A stretch of 64,000 nt of DNA from CATQHD01 sp965202675 (GCA_965202675.1 OZ241842.1:186001-250000); one strand, 5' to 3'; shown: positions 24,689 through 33,875, numbered from the stretch's first letter. The notes: generated by a model from the letters alone, not told the origin. A program made the numbers and translations.

Positions 24689-26209
24689 ATGAGGCTGGCC
24701 GAGGTGGTTGCCGCCTCCCGGGCCGCAGCCTCCACCCGTTCCCGCCGCGCCAAGTCGGCCGGGCTGGCGGAAGTCCTCTCGAGGGCGGCGCCGGACGAGA
24801 TCGAGGCGGTGGTCGGGTTCCTGTCGGGACGGCCCCGCCAGGGGCGGGTGGGAATCGGAGCGGCTTCGCTGTGGTCGGTCGAGGCCGCTCCCGCCGCCGC
24901 CCCCTCCCTCGAAGTCCTCGACGTCGACCGGGCCATCGGACGGATTCCCGGCATCACCGGCCCGGGTTCGCGCGCCCGGCGGCTCGAGCTGCTGGCCGGG
25001 CTGCTGGAGCGGGCCACCGCCGAGGAGCAGGAGTTCATCCGCCGGCTCCTCACCGGTGAGCTCCGGCACGGCGCCCTCGAAGGTCTGATGATGGACGCGG
25101 TGGCGGCCGCTTCGGGCGTCGACGCGGCGGTCGTCCGGCGGGCGGCCATGCTGGGGGGAAGCCTCGGCTCGATAGCCCTGCCGGCCCTGACCGAGGGCGA
25201 GCCCCCACTCCTGGAGATGCGGATCGAGCTGATGCGTCCGGTGCGCCCCATGCTGGCCGCTTCGTCTTCCTCCGTCGAAGCCGCGATCGAATCGACGGGC
25301 AAGGCCTCCGTCGAGTGGAAGATGGACGGCGCCCGCATCCAGGTGCATCGGCAGGGCGGACGGACGGCGGTGTTCACCCGCAGCCTCAAAGAGGTCACCG
25401 ACCGCATGCCCCTGGCAACGGCGGCGGCCGCCCGCCTGCCGGCCGCCTCGGTCGTGCTCGACGGCGAAGCCCTCACCCATGACGAACAGGGCCTGCCCCG
25501 GCGGTTCAGCCAGACAATGAGCCGGTTCGGTTCCCGCACCGCCGCCGAGGGCGCCCCCCTGCTCCCGTTCTTCTTCGACATTCTCCATTTGGACGGCCGG
25601 GACCTGATCGACCTTCCCCTCTCGGAACGCATCGAGATACTGGAGCAGGTCGTTCCCGCCGAACACCGGGTTCCCGGGGTGATCACCGACCAGCCCGGAG
25701 AAGCAGCCGCCGCCTTCGCCGAGGCGCGCCGCAACCGCCACGAGGGAATCATGGTCAAGGCAGTCGGTTCGACCTACGAGGCGGGCAGGCGGGGGTCGGC
25801 CTGGCTGAAGGTCAAGCCCGCCCATCACCTGGATCTGGTGGTGATAGCCGCCGAATGGGGCCATGGACGCCGCACCGGATGGCTCTCCAACCTCCATCTG
25901 GGCGCCCGCGACGCCGATTCCGGCGGGTTCGTGATGGTGGGCAAGACCTTCAAGGGGCTGACCGACGAGATGCTGGCCTGGCAGACCGAACGGTTCCTGG
26001 GGCTGGAGGCGGGCCGGCGCCGCCGCACCGTGCTCCTCCGGCCGGAAGCGGTGGTGGAGGCGGCCTTCGACGGGGTGCTCCCCAGCCCGGTCTACCCGGG
26101 CGGGGTGGCCCTGCGCTTCGCCCGGGTCAAGCGGCACCGAACCGACAAGACTCCCGACAAGGCCGACACCATCCAGCGCATCTACGAGATATTCAGGGGT
26201 CCTGCCTGA
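24689..26209 (+). CDS. ligB: ATP-dependent DNA ligase, LigB type
   Basis: A 506-residue ligase, the usual size of actinobacterial LigB. An N-terminal helical DNA-binding domain (about 1-200) contains LLTGELRHGALEGLMMDAVA. The adenylation domain has motif I EWKMDGARIQVHR with the nucleophilic lysine at about residue 211, motif III FFFDILHLDGRD, motif IV HEGIMVKA, and motif V AWLKVKP. The C-terminal OB-fold includes GFVMVGKTFKGLTDEML and ALRFARVKRHRTDK (motif VI). It seals nicks using ATP; a separate NAD-dependent LigA is expected elsewhere. The ATG at 24689 follows GGAAAGGCGG. The last 17 bp overlap the end of the convergent MFS gene. Confidence 0.92.
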   Translation: MRLAEVVAASRAAASTRSRRAKSAGLAEVLSRAAPDEIEAVVGFLSGRPRQGRVGIGAASLWSVEAAPAAAPSLEVLDVDRAIGRIPGITGPGSRARRLELLAGLLERATAEEQEFIRRLLTGELRHGALEGLMMDAVAAASGVDAAVVRRAAMLGGSLGSIALPALTEGEPPLLEMRIELMRPVRPMLAASSSSVEAAIESTGKASVEWKMDGARIQVHRQGGRTAVFTRSLKEVTDRMPLATAAAARLPAASVVLDGEALTHDEQGLPRRFSQTMSRFGSRTAAEGAPLLPFFFDILHLDGRDLIDLPLSERIEILEQVVPAEHRVPGVITDQPGEAAAAFAEARRNRHEGIMVKAVGSTYEAGRRGSAWLKVKPAHHLDLVVIAAEWGHGRRTGWLSNLHLGARDADSGGFVMVGKTFKGLTDEMLAWQTERFLGLEAGRRRRTVLLRPEAVVEAAFDGVLPSPVYPGGVALRFARVKRHRTDKTPDKADTIQRIYEIFRGPA

Positions 26210-27530
26210 CCTCGCGGACCGGCGCATCGCGCCGGGGCGCCGGGTCGGGGGGATCGAACATGGATACCAGCAGGGCGCTGACCACCACTACCTGGGCGGC
26301 CAGAGCCGCGCACCCCGCCAGCAGCAGGCCGAGGGTGGCGGGCATCGGCGCCAGGACCGGGATCACCGCGCCCAACACCCAGGCGAGCTGGAAAAGCGTC
26401 TCGGAACGGGTGAAGGCGCGGCCCCGCTCGGCGGGCGGAACGCTGGCATGCAGCAGGCCGTCGTACCCGAACTTGGCCGTTCCCCACGCCAACCCGGCGA
26501 AGAGGGCCAGCGCCGCCGCCGCCCAGACCCCGAACAGGTGGGAGCTTATGAAGGCCGCCGCCGCTTCCAGGGCCAGGGCGGCCACCACCATCGGTTCTTC
26601 CCGGAGCCGTCTGGCCAGGAACTGGGCCAGGTAGGAGGCCAGCCCGAAGCCCAGTCCGGCGGCTAACAGCAGGGCGCCGAATCCGACCAAGCCCTGGTCG
26701 GATTCCCGGAAGGCGAAGGCGATCAGCAACAGGAGGTAACCGTTCAGGAGGCGGACGATGGCGGTGGCGATCCGGGCGTGCCGGAGGGCCCGGCGGGAGG
26801 CGGGGGAGCGGGCGGGCGCCGCCCCGCCGCTCTCGGAAGCAAAGGGCGCGTCGGCGTCGAGGCCGAGCTTCAGGCCCAGGGCCGCCGCGCCCGACCAGGC
26901 GAAGAATACGGCCGCCAGCCCCAGCGCATAGCCGCCGCCGAGCCGTATCAGCCCCGCGCCCAACGGGACCGCCAGCCCGCCGGCGATGATGCCCAGGCGC
27001 GCCAGCCGGGCGTTCGCCGACACCAGGGCGGCCGACCGGGGCAGGGCCGCGGGCAGGACGGCGCTGCGGCTGATCCCGTAGACCCTGGAGAGCACCAGCA
27101 TCCCGAACACCAGCGCAAGCAGGACCGGATCGCTGACGGTTCTGATCATGGCCGCCGCCAGGGCGGCCCGGGTCAGGGAGCTGAACGCCAGGCCCCCCCG
27201 GTAGCTCCGGGGCGCCCGGTGGAAGATCGACCCGAGCAGCGGTCCGATCAGGGTGAACGGCGCCAGGGTCAGCAGCAGGAACATCAGAACGTTCCCTCTG
27301 GCCTCGACCGTCGGCGCCGAGAAGAACAGCGTATCGGCGAGCGCTAGGGCGACCAGGGTGTCCCCGGCCACGGCGGCGGCGTGGGAGATGGACAGGCGGC
27401 GGAACGCCCAACCGTGCACGGAGAAGGCCCCGTCGATCTTGCGCGCCGCCGCCCGGGTGGCCCGGGTTATCCTCGAACCGGCGCCGGACGCGGGAGGGGG
27501 AGGTTCGGGCGGGGGAGGAGGGCCGTCCAT
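26193..27530 (-). CDS. Major facilitator superfamily transporter
   Basis: A protein of about 445 residues with around twelve membrane helices. Helices 1 and 2 begin near DTLVALALADTLFF and VLMFLLLTLAPFTLIGPLLGSIFHR, the latter holding an MFS motif A-like turn. Other clear helices are GGLAVPLGAGLIRLGGGYALGLAAVFFAW, LVGFGALLLAAGLGFGLASYLAQFL and LAWVLGAVIPVLAPMPATLGLLLAG. The N terminus has a proline-rich tail (DGPPPPPEPPPP). It resembles the MFS/DHA-like proteins seen in actinobacteria; the substrate is unknown. The ATG at 27530 lies 6 nt after TACCTT, and no Shine-Dalgarno is visible. Divergent from the aldolase gene. Confidence 0.82.
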   Translation of the reverse strand: MDGPPPPPEPPPPASGAGSRITRATRAAARKIDGAFSVHGWAFRRLSISHAAAVAGDTLVALALADTLFFSAPTVEARGNVLMFLLLTLAPFTLIGPLLGSIFHRAPRSYRGGLAFSSLTRAALAAAMIRTVSDPVLLALVFGMLVLSRVYGISRSAVLPAALPRSAALVSANARLARLGIIAGGLAVPLGAGLIRLGGGYALGLAAVFFAWSGAAALGLKLGLDADAPFASESGGAAPARSPASRRALRHARIATAIVRLLNGYLLLLIAFAFRESDQGLVGFGALLLAAGLGFGLASYLAQFLARRLREEPMVVAALALEAAAAFISSHLFGVWAAAALALFAGLAWGTAKFGYDGLLHASVPPAERGRAFTRSETLFQLAWVLGAVIPVLAPMPATLGLLLAGCAALAAQVVVVSALLVSMFDPPDPAPRRDAPVREVRQDP

Positions 27531-27609
27531 GCCGGTAAGGTAGCGTTTGCGCGTCGGCGTACCGGGCATCCCCCGAAGACGCCCCATGGAAGTCGAACCG
27601 GACGGTGGC

Positions 27610-28509
27610 ATGAACGTCGAGCAGTATCAGAAGCAATACCAGAAGATCGAGAACGGCCGGGGGTTCATAGCGGCGCTGGACCAGAGCGGCGGCAGCACCC
27701 CCAAGGCGCTGAGGGCCTACGGGGTGTCGGAGGAAGACTACGCCGGCGCCGACGAGATGTTCGATCTGGTCCATGCGATGAGGACCCGCATCATCACCAG
27801 CCCCCGCTTCGGCGGCGGCCGGATCATCGGGGCGATCCTCTTCGAGAACACCATGGACCGCCTGATCGAAGGGCGGGGCTCGGCCGCCTACCTGTGGGAG
27901 GTCAAGGGCGTGGTTCCGTTCCTGAAGGTCGACCGGGGCCTGGAAGGGGAGGCGGACGGGTGCTGCCTCATGAAGCCCATCCCGGATCTGGGCGGCCTCC
28001 TGGAACGGGCCCGGGCCCATGGGGTGTTCGGAACCAAGATGCGGTCGGTCGTGAAACAGGCGGATACAGAGGGAATCGAGGCCAACGTAGAGCAGCAGTT
28101 CGAGCTGGGTGAGCGCATCTTCGAAGCGGGACTGGTTCCGATCCTGGAGCCGGAGGTGGACATCGGCAGTCCGCAGAAGGCCGAAGCGGAAGCCCTTCTA
28201 AGGGACACGATCCTGCGGCGCCTCGACCGTTCGGCCCCGGACTTCCGATGCTTGTTCAAGCTGACCCTCCCGGAGGAGGACGATCTGTACCTGGGGCTGG
28301 TGGAACACCCCCGGGTGCTGCGGGTGGTGGCTCTCTCGGGCGGTTACGACCGCAGGGAGGCCTGCCGGCGGCTGGCCCGCCAGCGCGGCATGGCGGCCAG
28401 TTTCAGCCGCGCCCTCGCCGAGGGCCTCACCGCCGGCCAGACCGACGAGGACTTCGACCGGACCCTGGACGGATCGATAGCCGAGATCTACGAGGCCTCG
28501 TCGACCTGA
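27610..28509 (+). CDS. Fructose-bisphosphate aldolase, class I
   Basis: A 299-residue class I (Schiff-base) aldolase of the bacterial type. Diagnostic blocks are GRGFIAALDQSGGSTPKAL, MFDLVHAMRTRIITSP, IIGAILFENTMDRLIEG, VPFLKVDRGL, FGTKMRSVVK, LVPILEPEVDI and the active-site lysine strand LFKLTLPE (lysine near residue 216). It cleaves fructose-1,6-bisphosphate to dihydroxyacetone phosphate and glyceraldehyde-3-phosphate without metal. The ATG at 27610 starts at the conserved MNVEQYQKQYQK. It appears monocistronic, with a hairpin just downstream. Confidence 0.93.
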   Translation: MNVEQYQKQYQKIENGRGFIAALDQSGGSTPKALRAYGVSEEDYAGADEMFDLVHAMRTRIITSPRFGGGRIIGAILFENTMDRLIEGRGSAAYLWEVKGVVPFLKVDRGLEGEADGCCLMKPIPDLGGLLERARAHGVFGTKMRSVVKQADTEGIEANVEQQFELGERIFEAGLVPILEPEVDIGSPQKAEAEALLRDTILRRLDRSAPDFRCLFKLTLPEEDDLYLGLVEHPRVLRVVALSGGYDRREACRRLARQRGMAASFSRALAEGLTAGQTDEDFDRTLDGSIAEIYEASST

Positions 28510-28510
28510 A

Positions 28511-28535
28511 CCGCCGGACAGCCCCGAGTCGGCGG
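28511..28535 (+). terminator. Hairpin after the aldolase gene
   Basis: CCGCCG-N13-CGGCGG inverted repeat followed by TCTTCC, directly after the stop. The T tract is poor, so termination by it alone is uncertain. Confidence 0.4.
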
Positions 28536-28603
28536 TCTTCCGCGCCTATCCGCCTTCGGTAAACGGCTTGAAAGATCAGCTGTTCCGAGCGGCAGGCGCA
28601 ATA

Positions 28604-28627
28604 AAATCACGGGAATGACAAAAAAAT
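28604..28627 (+). repeat. Dispersed repeat copy 2, left piece
   Basis: The AAATCACGGGAATGAC start and poly-A tract of the family, cut off by the ISL3 element. The last 8 bp (AAAAAAAT) are the target-site duplication. Confidence 0.8.
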
Positions 28628-30002
28628 GGCCCTTCGCGAAAGTGTGGGATTTGGGGTGGGGTGGTGTTGTCGGTGAGGTGGTCAGGTTAGTAGGAGTCCC
28701 CGGGCTGCGTAGTTGTAGGGGTTGGTGAATCCGTGGGCGGTTCGCCGTAGGATCTGGAGGAGGTTGTTGGTTCCTTCGAGGCGGCCGTTGGAGGGCCGTC
28801 CGGTAAGGTGCCAGTCGAGGATTTCGTTTTCCCAGGCGCTGACGGTTTCCATGACAGCGCCGAACTCGGGAAGCTCCCCGGCGGCGTAGAGGCGAGCGAA
28901 GCGCCGCAAGGCGGCGAGGGCGGCCTGGTAGTCCTCGGCGAGGTAGAGGCCGTGGAGCTCGGCCAGGGCCTCCCAGGCCGCCCGCAGGCGGGGATGCCGC
29001 CCGAGGAGCTGTTCGAGGCGTTCGGTTTCGTCGGGGGTGAGCCGGTCGGGGCGCCGGAGGAGAACGAACCGGGCTCGGAACACGTCGTGGTCGAACACCG
29101 GGCTTTTGTTGCTTCCTTGGTCTCGGCGGCGTTGAACCTCGCGGCGCACGGCGTTGAGGCCGGCGGCGAACCAGCGGACAACATGGAACCGGTCCAGGAC
29201 GTGGCGGGCGTGGGGCAGCCAGGCGTTGATTGCTTTCCTGTAGGGGCGGGATCCGTCGGTTACCACGACTTTGACCTGCCGCCGCCAGGATCGGGGCTGG
29301 GAACGCAGAAAGCCTGCTAGAGCGGCTGCGGAGCGGTGCTCGACTATGTCCAGCACCTTGCCGGTGTCCCCGTTTTTGATCACGGTCACGTATTTGTGGC
29401 CCCGCTGGATGGAAGTCTCGTCTACCAGCAGCACCCGGCAGCGCCTGCGGCGGCGGTGTTGGGCTACCCGGTTCGACCAGGCGGTAACCAACCCCATGAC
29501 CTTATGCCATCCCAGTCCTTCGCGTTTGGCTACCGCCGAGATGGTCATCACCCGGGTATCGACGACGATCTGGCGGGCGAGGCGGCGGGTCAGGTTCCCC
29601 TCGAACTCGGGATGGGACTCCAGATGCCGGGCGCCGCAGTCATCGCACACAAACCGCCGGCGATGCCACACCAGCGTCACCCGCCGTCCCGTCATGACCA
29701 TATCCCGGATGTTTTTGGGGCGGGTGTCATGCACCCTCCGGCACTTGTGCCCGCACGAGGGGCACCGGGACACCGACCACCCCGAACGGACCTCGGCCTT
29801 CAGCCGGGTGGGGGTGTTCTCCAACACTGCTATCACCCGCACCCCCCGCAACCCCAACGGTATCGTTATATCATCCCAGCCCATCGGGGCCCTCCTCGTA
29901 ATCGGCTTGTTCTTACGTCACCGATTACAGTCGGGCCCCGACCCCAAACCAAGGACCCAGACCCCACCCAACCCCCATTTCCCCACGTTTTCGCGAAGCC
30001 TC
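28628..30002 (-). mobile_element. ISL3-family insertion sequence
   Basis: A 1,375-bp element. Ends are imperfect inverted repeats (GGCCCTTCGCGAAA... and, inverted, GAGGCTTCGCGAAA...). It is flanked by the 8-bp direct repeat AAAAAAAT (28620-28627 and 30003-30010), the duplication length typical of ISL3. Removing it restores a continuous dispersed-repeat sequence, so the insertion site is defined to the base. Confidence 0.9.
28682..29884 (-). CDS. ISL3-family transposase
   Basis: A 400-residue DDE transposase, intact. The N-terminal zinc ribbon is CPSCGHKCRRVHDTRPK plus FVCDDCGARH. An HTH-like region (AVAKREGLGWHKVMGLV) precedes the catalytic core, which has LLVDETSIQRGHKYVTVI (first Asp), VVVTDGSRPYRKAI (second Asp) and HVLDRFHVVRWF. 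The C-terminal block SNGRLEGTNNLLQILRRTAHGFTNPYNYAARGLLL contains the catalytic Glu. All parts expected of an active ISL3 transposase are present. It cuts and pastes the element by binding its terminal repeats. Confidence 0.95.
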   Translation of the reverse strand: MGWDDITIPLGLRGVRVIAVLENTPTRLKAEVRSGWSVSRCPSCGHKCRRVHDTRPKNIRDMVMTGRRVTLVWHRRRFVCDDCGARHLESHPEFEGNLTRRLARQIVVDTRVMTISAVAKREGLGWHKVMGLVTAWSNRVAQHRRRRRCRVLLVDETSIQRGHKYVTVIKNGDTGKVLDIVEHRSAAALAGFLRSQPRSWRRQVKVVVTDGSRPYRKAINAWLPHARHVLDRFHVVRWFAAGLNAVRREVQRRRDQGSNKSPVFDHDVFRARFVLLRRPDRLTPDETERLEQLLGRHPRLRAAWEALAELHGLYLAEDYQAALAALRRFARLYAAGELPEFGAVMETVSAWENEILDWHLTGRPSNGRLEGTNNLLQILRRTAHGFTNPYNYAARGLLLT

Positions 30003-30391
30003 AAAAAAATCCGCCGGATCCGCCTACAAGGGTATTGACTATGTCACACCGATGCCGGATAATGAAGGAGCTGCAATCACCTCCGGTCGGCAGGCGCCGC
30101 AGACCGAGACAGGGATCATCTTCCGAACGCGACCCGCCGGGTACTGACCAGGCGCGTCCGGAACCGAGGTGGAGGCGGTGGGGGCCGGGCCCGCGAAGCG
30201 GGGCGTGGGGGCGGCGTTTTTCGCGTTCTTGCCGGGGTCCGGGGGCGGGACAGGGGCGTGACCAGGGGGTTCGCAGAAAGACCTGAAGGCGGGTTCATTG
30301 TCCAGCAGATCGGTGGGGCGGGAGAGGGGTTTGACCAGGGGGTCCACAGGGTTTGGACTTACGCGGTGTTCGATGTTTCTCGGTAAGGCGG
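30003..30391 (+). repeat. Dispersed repeat copy 2, central piece
   Basis: Continues copy 2 after ISL3: promoter, conserved body to GGGTACTGA, CCCGC-GAA-GCGGG hairpin with T tract, then a G-rich part with two copies of a TTTGACCAGGGGG-like motif. It ends at the CTGAG target site of the IS1380-type element; the tail resumes at 32004. Confidence 0.8.
30035..30063 (+). promoter_or_regulatory. Promoter in dispersed repeat copy 2
   Basis: TTGACT at 30035-30040, 17-bp spacer, GATAAT at 30058-30063; same layout as copies 1 and 3. Confidence 0.55.
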
Positions 30392-30396
30392 CTGAG

Positions 30397-30550
30397 CCTG
30401 AATCCACCGTTTTGTTGGCGGGTGTGCCGGTTTGTGGGGTGGTGGGGTGTTTGGGGTGTCGGGGTGGGTTGGTTGCTCGGTTGTTTGAGCCTGAATCCAC
30501 CGTTTTGTTGGCGGGTGTGCTGGTTTGTGGGGTGGTGGGGTGTTCACCGG
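30397..30550. repeat. Tandem duplication of the IS1380-type left end (93-bp period)
   Basis: CCTGAATCCACCGTTTTGTT and the following GT-rich stretch occur at 30397 and again at 30490. Only the outer copy is next to the target-site duplication (CTGAG); the inner one is preceded by TTGAG. Confidence 0.8.
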
Positions 30551-30565
30551 CGTGGGCGGGCGGGG

Positions 30566-31880
30566 TCAGCAGAGTTGGGGTAGGCCGCGGAGGTTGTCGA
30601 GGATGGTCTGGTAGGTGCGGGCCCAGGGCCATCGGGCGGGGAGGCGGAGCAGGAAGCGGCCTCTGTGGTTGACAACGCGGCCGGGGATGCGGTAGAGGCG
30701 TACTCTGACGGTGCGTCCGACGGTGAGCACCCCGGCGGGTTGGACGCCGCCGGGGTGTTTGATCCATCGGATCAGGTTGTAGGCGAGCACCGCGCAGGCG
30801 AGCCAGCCGGCGTTGGCGTTGAAACCCCCGGAGGGCAGGTGAGCGAGGCCGCCTTCTTTGAGATCGCGTACGGCGAGCTCAATAGATGCGTGACTGCGGT
30901 GTTCCCGGTCGGCTTCGGCGGCGGGCATTGTGGTGTCGGTGGCGAAGGCGTGGTACCGCCAGTCGGTCCAGATCTGGGCTTGGTGTCCGGTTATCCGGGT
31001 TCGGCGGACCACCAGCCGCAGGGGTTCGGCCGGCCCGCCGATGACCGTCTCCGCGACCTGGGCTGCGCCGCTGTCGGTGTATTCGATAGACTCCCAGGCG
31101 GTTTCGGGGATGTCTTCGATTGCTTTTTTGACATTGGGGTAGAGGGGAATGGTTATCGACCAGCGCACCCCTAGGCCGCTCAGCTGTTCGATCAGGCCAT
31201 GCGACCAGAACCCGGCGTCGGCCCGCACCGTGATCTCTCCCGCCGCGCCGGCGCGGCGGACGCGGTGGACGGCCTCGGCAACGAAGTGAGTGTTGCCTTG
31301 CTGTGACGCTCCGCCCCGGAGGCGGGCCGCGACTATTTCTCCGGTGTCGGCCCTGACCGCTAACAGGGGGTGGTAACCCAACTGGTTGGTGTAACCACTG
31401 TAGGCGGCGCCTTGTTTGGTTTTGCCCGACACTTCACAGATCGCAGAATCCACATCAATCGTCACCGGCGCCCCGTCTGCGGGGCCGGCGCCCGCCGTCC
31501 ATGCCCGCCGCAGCGCCTCGGTCAGGGCCTTGCCCCGGCTGACGGACATGACCCCAGGTCAAAGACCGCAGAAAAGTCCCCACCGTTGAAGAAGCCATCG
31601 GCCGGAACGGCAACACCTCCCCGGTGGACCCGGCCCGCAGCCGGTCGGCGTGGTCGATATGAGAACCCCCCAGCAACATCGACGCGACCAAGGTCAATAC
31701 CTTACGGCCCGGCCGGGCGGCGCCCGCACGGCCGCCGAGGCGGACCATCGAATCCACCACATCCTCCAAGCCCAGCCGGTCCATCAACGTCGACGCTGTC
31801 AGCAACCCCGCATCCGCCACCAGCGACTCGTCGTCGAAAACCGGCTCCAAGCGGTCTATATTGTGCGATACTCTACTCAC
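30566..31880 (-). pseudogene. IS1380-family transposase, frameshifted
   Basis: The N-terminal frame (31880 to about 31548) begins MSRVSHNIDRLEPVFDDESL and runs to FLRSLTWGHVRQ. The C-terminal frame (31549 to 30566) resumes at SRGKALTEALRRAW and contains the DDE core: VTIDVDSAICEVSGKTKQGA (first Asp), EITVRADAGFWSHGLIEQL (second Asp), and SHASIELAVRDLKEGGLAHLPS with the catalytic Glu. Family members read straight through WGHVRQLxxVSR, so a few bases are missing near 31548-31556. No slippery sequence is seen, so I take it as a disabled gene and not as programmed frameshifting. Confidence 0.85.
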
Positions 31881-32003
31881 AGGAAGTGCCTCCTCGTCCA
31901 GGGCCGAAACCGTTGATACATACGGCTATTATCCCAGGTCAGAGAGGCACTTCCCAACATTTCCGCCCCAAAACCCCACACCCATCGGTGGATTCAGGCT
32001 GAG

Positions 32004-32136
32004 CGCAGGAGGGATTCACGGATAGGGGGCGCCTCCGGTGTTCCGTCGGCGAGGGCTGCGTCCTGCCGCCATGTTCATCGGTTGGCGCCATCCAACAGTT
32101 GCCTGCGCCGGACACTTTTCGGATGCCCTATCCGCG
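32004..32136 (+). repeat. Dispersed repeat copy 2, right piece
   Basis: Resumes after the IS1380-type element with GTTCCGTCGGCGAGGG, CTGCCGCCATGTTCATCGG, CCATCCAACAGTTGC and ends near CCCTATCCGCGC, matching the tail of copies 1, 3 and 4. The following 150 bp before the HNH gene hold nothing I can identify. Confidence 0.7.
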
Positions 32137-32291
32137 CACGCTCAAGGAAGCTGGTTTCGGAGTCCGATGGGGCGGCGGCGGATACCTGGGCAGGCATTCC
32201 CTTCCGAGATGCAGGCAGAACTGCCCGACAGGCTGGGACAGCCGTCGTCCGCCTGCCGGCAGGGGGTGGGTGGCGTGTTCCGGTTTCGGGG

Positions 32292-33848
32292 CTATCTGGA
32301 TCCGGGGAGGGGGGCGTGCGGGCGGGGCGGGGGGTGTTGTTGTTTGGGTGGTCGGGGTCTGGTGAGCCGCCGCCGGTGGGGTGGTGAGCGGGGGTCGAGT
32401 TGGAGTCCGTTTCGGTGTACGGCGATGTGGTGGTGGTACCAGCAGAGGGCGGCGAGGTTGCCGGCTTGGTTGGTTCCGCCCTGGGAGCGGGGGATCACAT
32501 GGTGGACTTCGAGCCGGTAGGTGTTTTGGCAGGCGTCGATGACGCATCCGTCGTCCCGGGCCAGGACTGCTCGGCGCAGGCCGGGGCGTATCTGCTGTGA
32601 CAGCCCGTTGCTGGTGAGGCCGCCGGGGGTTGCGGTGATGTGTTCGGTCCGGCCCTGGCATTCGACGAGGTCGACGGTGCCGGGGCCGACCCGGGGGCCT
32701 GCCAGGATCGAGACGCCTTGTTCGTTGCCGGATCGTTCGGCGAGGTGCTGGTCGGCGACGATCATCAGCAGAGGCCGGCGGCGGCTACGGCCGCCTCCGG
32801 CGGCGCGGGCGGTTTGGAGGATGTCTTCGATGAGGTCGCGGCGGATGGCTTCGTCGGTTTCGTCGGCGTGGTCGGCCCGCCCCCCGCCGCCGGTCTGTTC
32901 GGCTTGGTCGTCGTGTTGGGCGGTTTCTTTCTCCCAGGCGGCCAGGTCTTCCACCCGCGCGGAGAGATCCCCCGACCGGCTGGTGTCGTCGGGGGGTTGG
33001 GTTTGGTCGAGTTCGTCTTGGCAGAGCGAGGTGAGGGCCAGCGCCCGGCGCAGACCCCGGCCGGACCGGACATCATCCACACCGCCGCTGTTCCCGGCGG
33101 GGGTGATCCGGTCGCTGCGCTGTTCGAGGGCTTGACGGCAGATTTCTCCCTCGTAGCCGCCGAGCCGGCCCGCCAGCCGGTAGTGGGTTCCGTCCAGGGA
33201 CGGCTGGAAGCTGACGTACTGGCCGTCGAAGATCTTCTTCTCGTCAGCCCGGGTCACCCGCCGCAGCTTGTTGAGCATCCGCCGCACCCGGCCGAGGCCG
33301 AACCGCCGGGATCCCTCGATTTGTTCTGGGGTGGCGCCGGCTTCCCGGAGGCGGGTTTCTTCCAGCACCCTGGCATACGACCGGCGTCCGTTCCGGATGT
33401 CGGCGATGGTGCGGTCGTTGGTCCGTTCGGCCAGGTAGACCAGATCCCGGGCGGTTTCCCGGTGCAGGTCCAGCATTCCTGCTACCAGGTCCACTCGGCT
33501 GGCGTACCCGGCCCGGGCCGCGCCGCCGAAGCGCAGCAGAGCTTGTATCCAGTAGAGCTGTTCGCCCTGGGCGCGGCTGATGCCGGCTTGGGCGCGTACC
33601 AGCCCGGCTTCGGCTTTGGCGGTTTCCGCCTCCCGGTGATCGGCGAATGTACCGGAAGGGTCCCAGGGGTTTGCCCGATCGTTTATCAGCCGGTCGGCCC
33701 GGTCGTACACCGTCTGGCGGCGCTGCTGGTATTCGCTCATCCACCCGTCCGGCCCGGCCGGGTTCGCTTCGCCGTTGAGGCCGGCGCGGGCCGGGTCCTG
33801 GACGGTGAAGCCCTCGTCGGGGGCGCGGTCGTTGAGGAAATCGAACAT
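32292..33848 (-). CDS. DUF222-type protein with C-terminal HNH endonuclease domain
   Basis: A 518-residue protein. The first 260 residues are helical with the DUF222-like features of actinobacterial 'REP13E12' proteins (LLRFGGAARAGYASRVDLVAGML, LYLAERTNDRT-like segments, RRMLNKLRRVTRADEKKIFDGQYVSF and LDGTHYRLAGRLGGYEG). An acidic linker (about 300-345) follows. The HNH motif is LEVHHVIPRSQGGTNQAGNLAALCWYHHHIAVH, with both His and Asn present. The C-terminal tail is Arg/Pro/His-rich. Such genes are multicopy in actinobacteria; whether they act as homing-like nucleases or in defence is unclear. The ATG at 33848 is preceded by an inverted repeat. Confidence 0.85.
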   Translation of the reverse strand: MFDFLNDRAPDEGFTVQDPARAGLNGEANPAGPDGWMSEYQQRRQTVYDRADRLINDRANPWDPSGTFADHREAETAKAEAGLVRAQAGISRAQGEQLYWIQALLRFGGAARAGYASRVDLVAGMLDLHRETARDLVYLAERTNDRTIADIRNGRRSYARVLEETRLREAGATPEQIEGSRRFGLGRVRRMLNKLRRVTRADEKKIFDGQYVSFQPSLDGTHYRLAGRLGGYEGEICRQALEQRSDRITPAGNSGGVDDVRSGRGLRRALALTSLCQDELDQTQPPDDTSRSGDLSARVEDLAAWEKETAQHDDQAEQTGGGGRADHADETDEAIRRDLIEDILQTARAAGGGRSRRRPLLMIVADQHLAERSGNEQGVSILAGPRVGPGTVDLVECQGRTEHITATPGGLTSNGLSQQIRPGLRRAVLARDDGCVIDACQNTYRLEVHHVIPRSQGGTNQAGNLAALCWYHHHIAVHRNGLQLDPRSPPHRRRLTRPRPPKQQHPPPRPHAPLPGSR

Positions 33849-33854
33849 TCTGTA

Positions 33855-33875
33855 TGGTATAACAAGGGCATACCA
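33855..33875. promoter_or_regulatory. Inverted repeat before the DUF222-HNH gene
   Basis: TGGTAT-N9-ATACCA begins 7 bp upstream of the ATG, in an AT-rich stretch containing TTATAC on the coding strand. An overlapping CCAGGTATTATTCCAGG lies next to it. The position suits an operator over the promoter, possibly for autoregulation. Confidence 0.45.

Larger units (their letters stand above)
30397..31998 (-). mobile_element. IS1380-type insertion sequence with duplicated left end
   Basis: A 1,602-bp element with 13-bp perfect inverted repeats (CCTGAATCCACCG at 30397 and its complement ending at 31998). It is flanked by the direct repeat CTGAG (30392-30396 and 31999-32003). The left 93 bp are tandemly duplicated: a second end starts at 30490. 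Inserted in the tail part of dispersed repeat copy 2. The transposase gene is frameshifted, so it is probably immobile unless helped in trans. Confidence 0.85.

Noticed and set aside
30359..30583. Short ORFs across the doubled IS1380-type end
   Set aside because: They are products of the 93-bp end duplication with no start signals or protein family.
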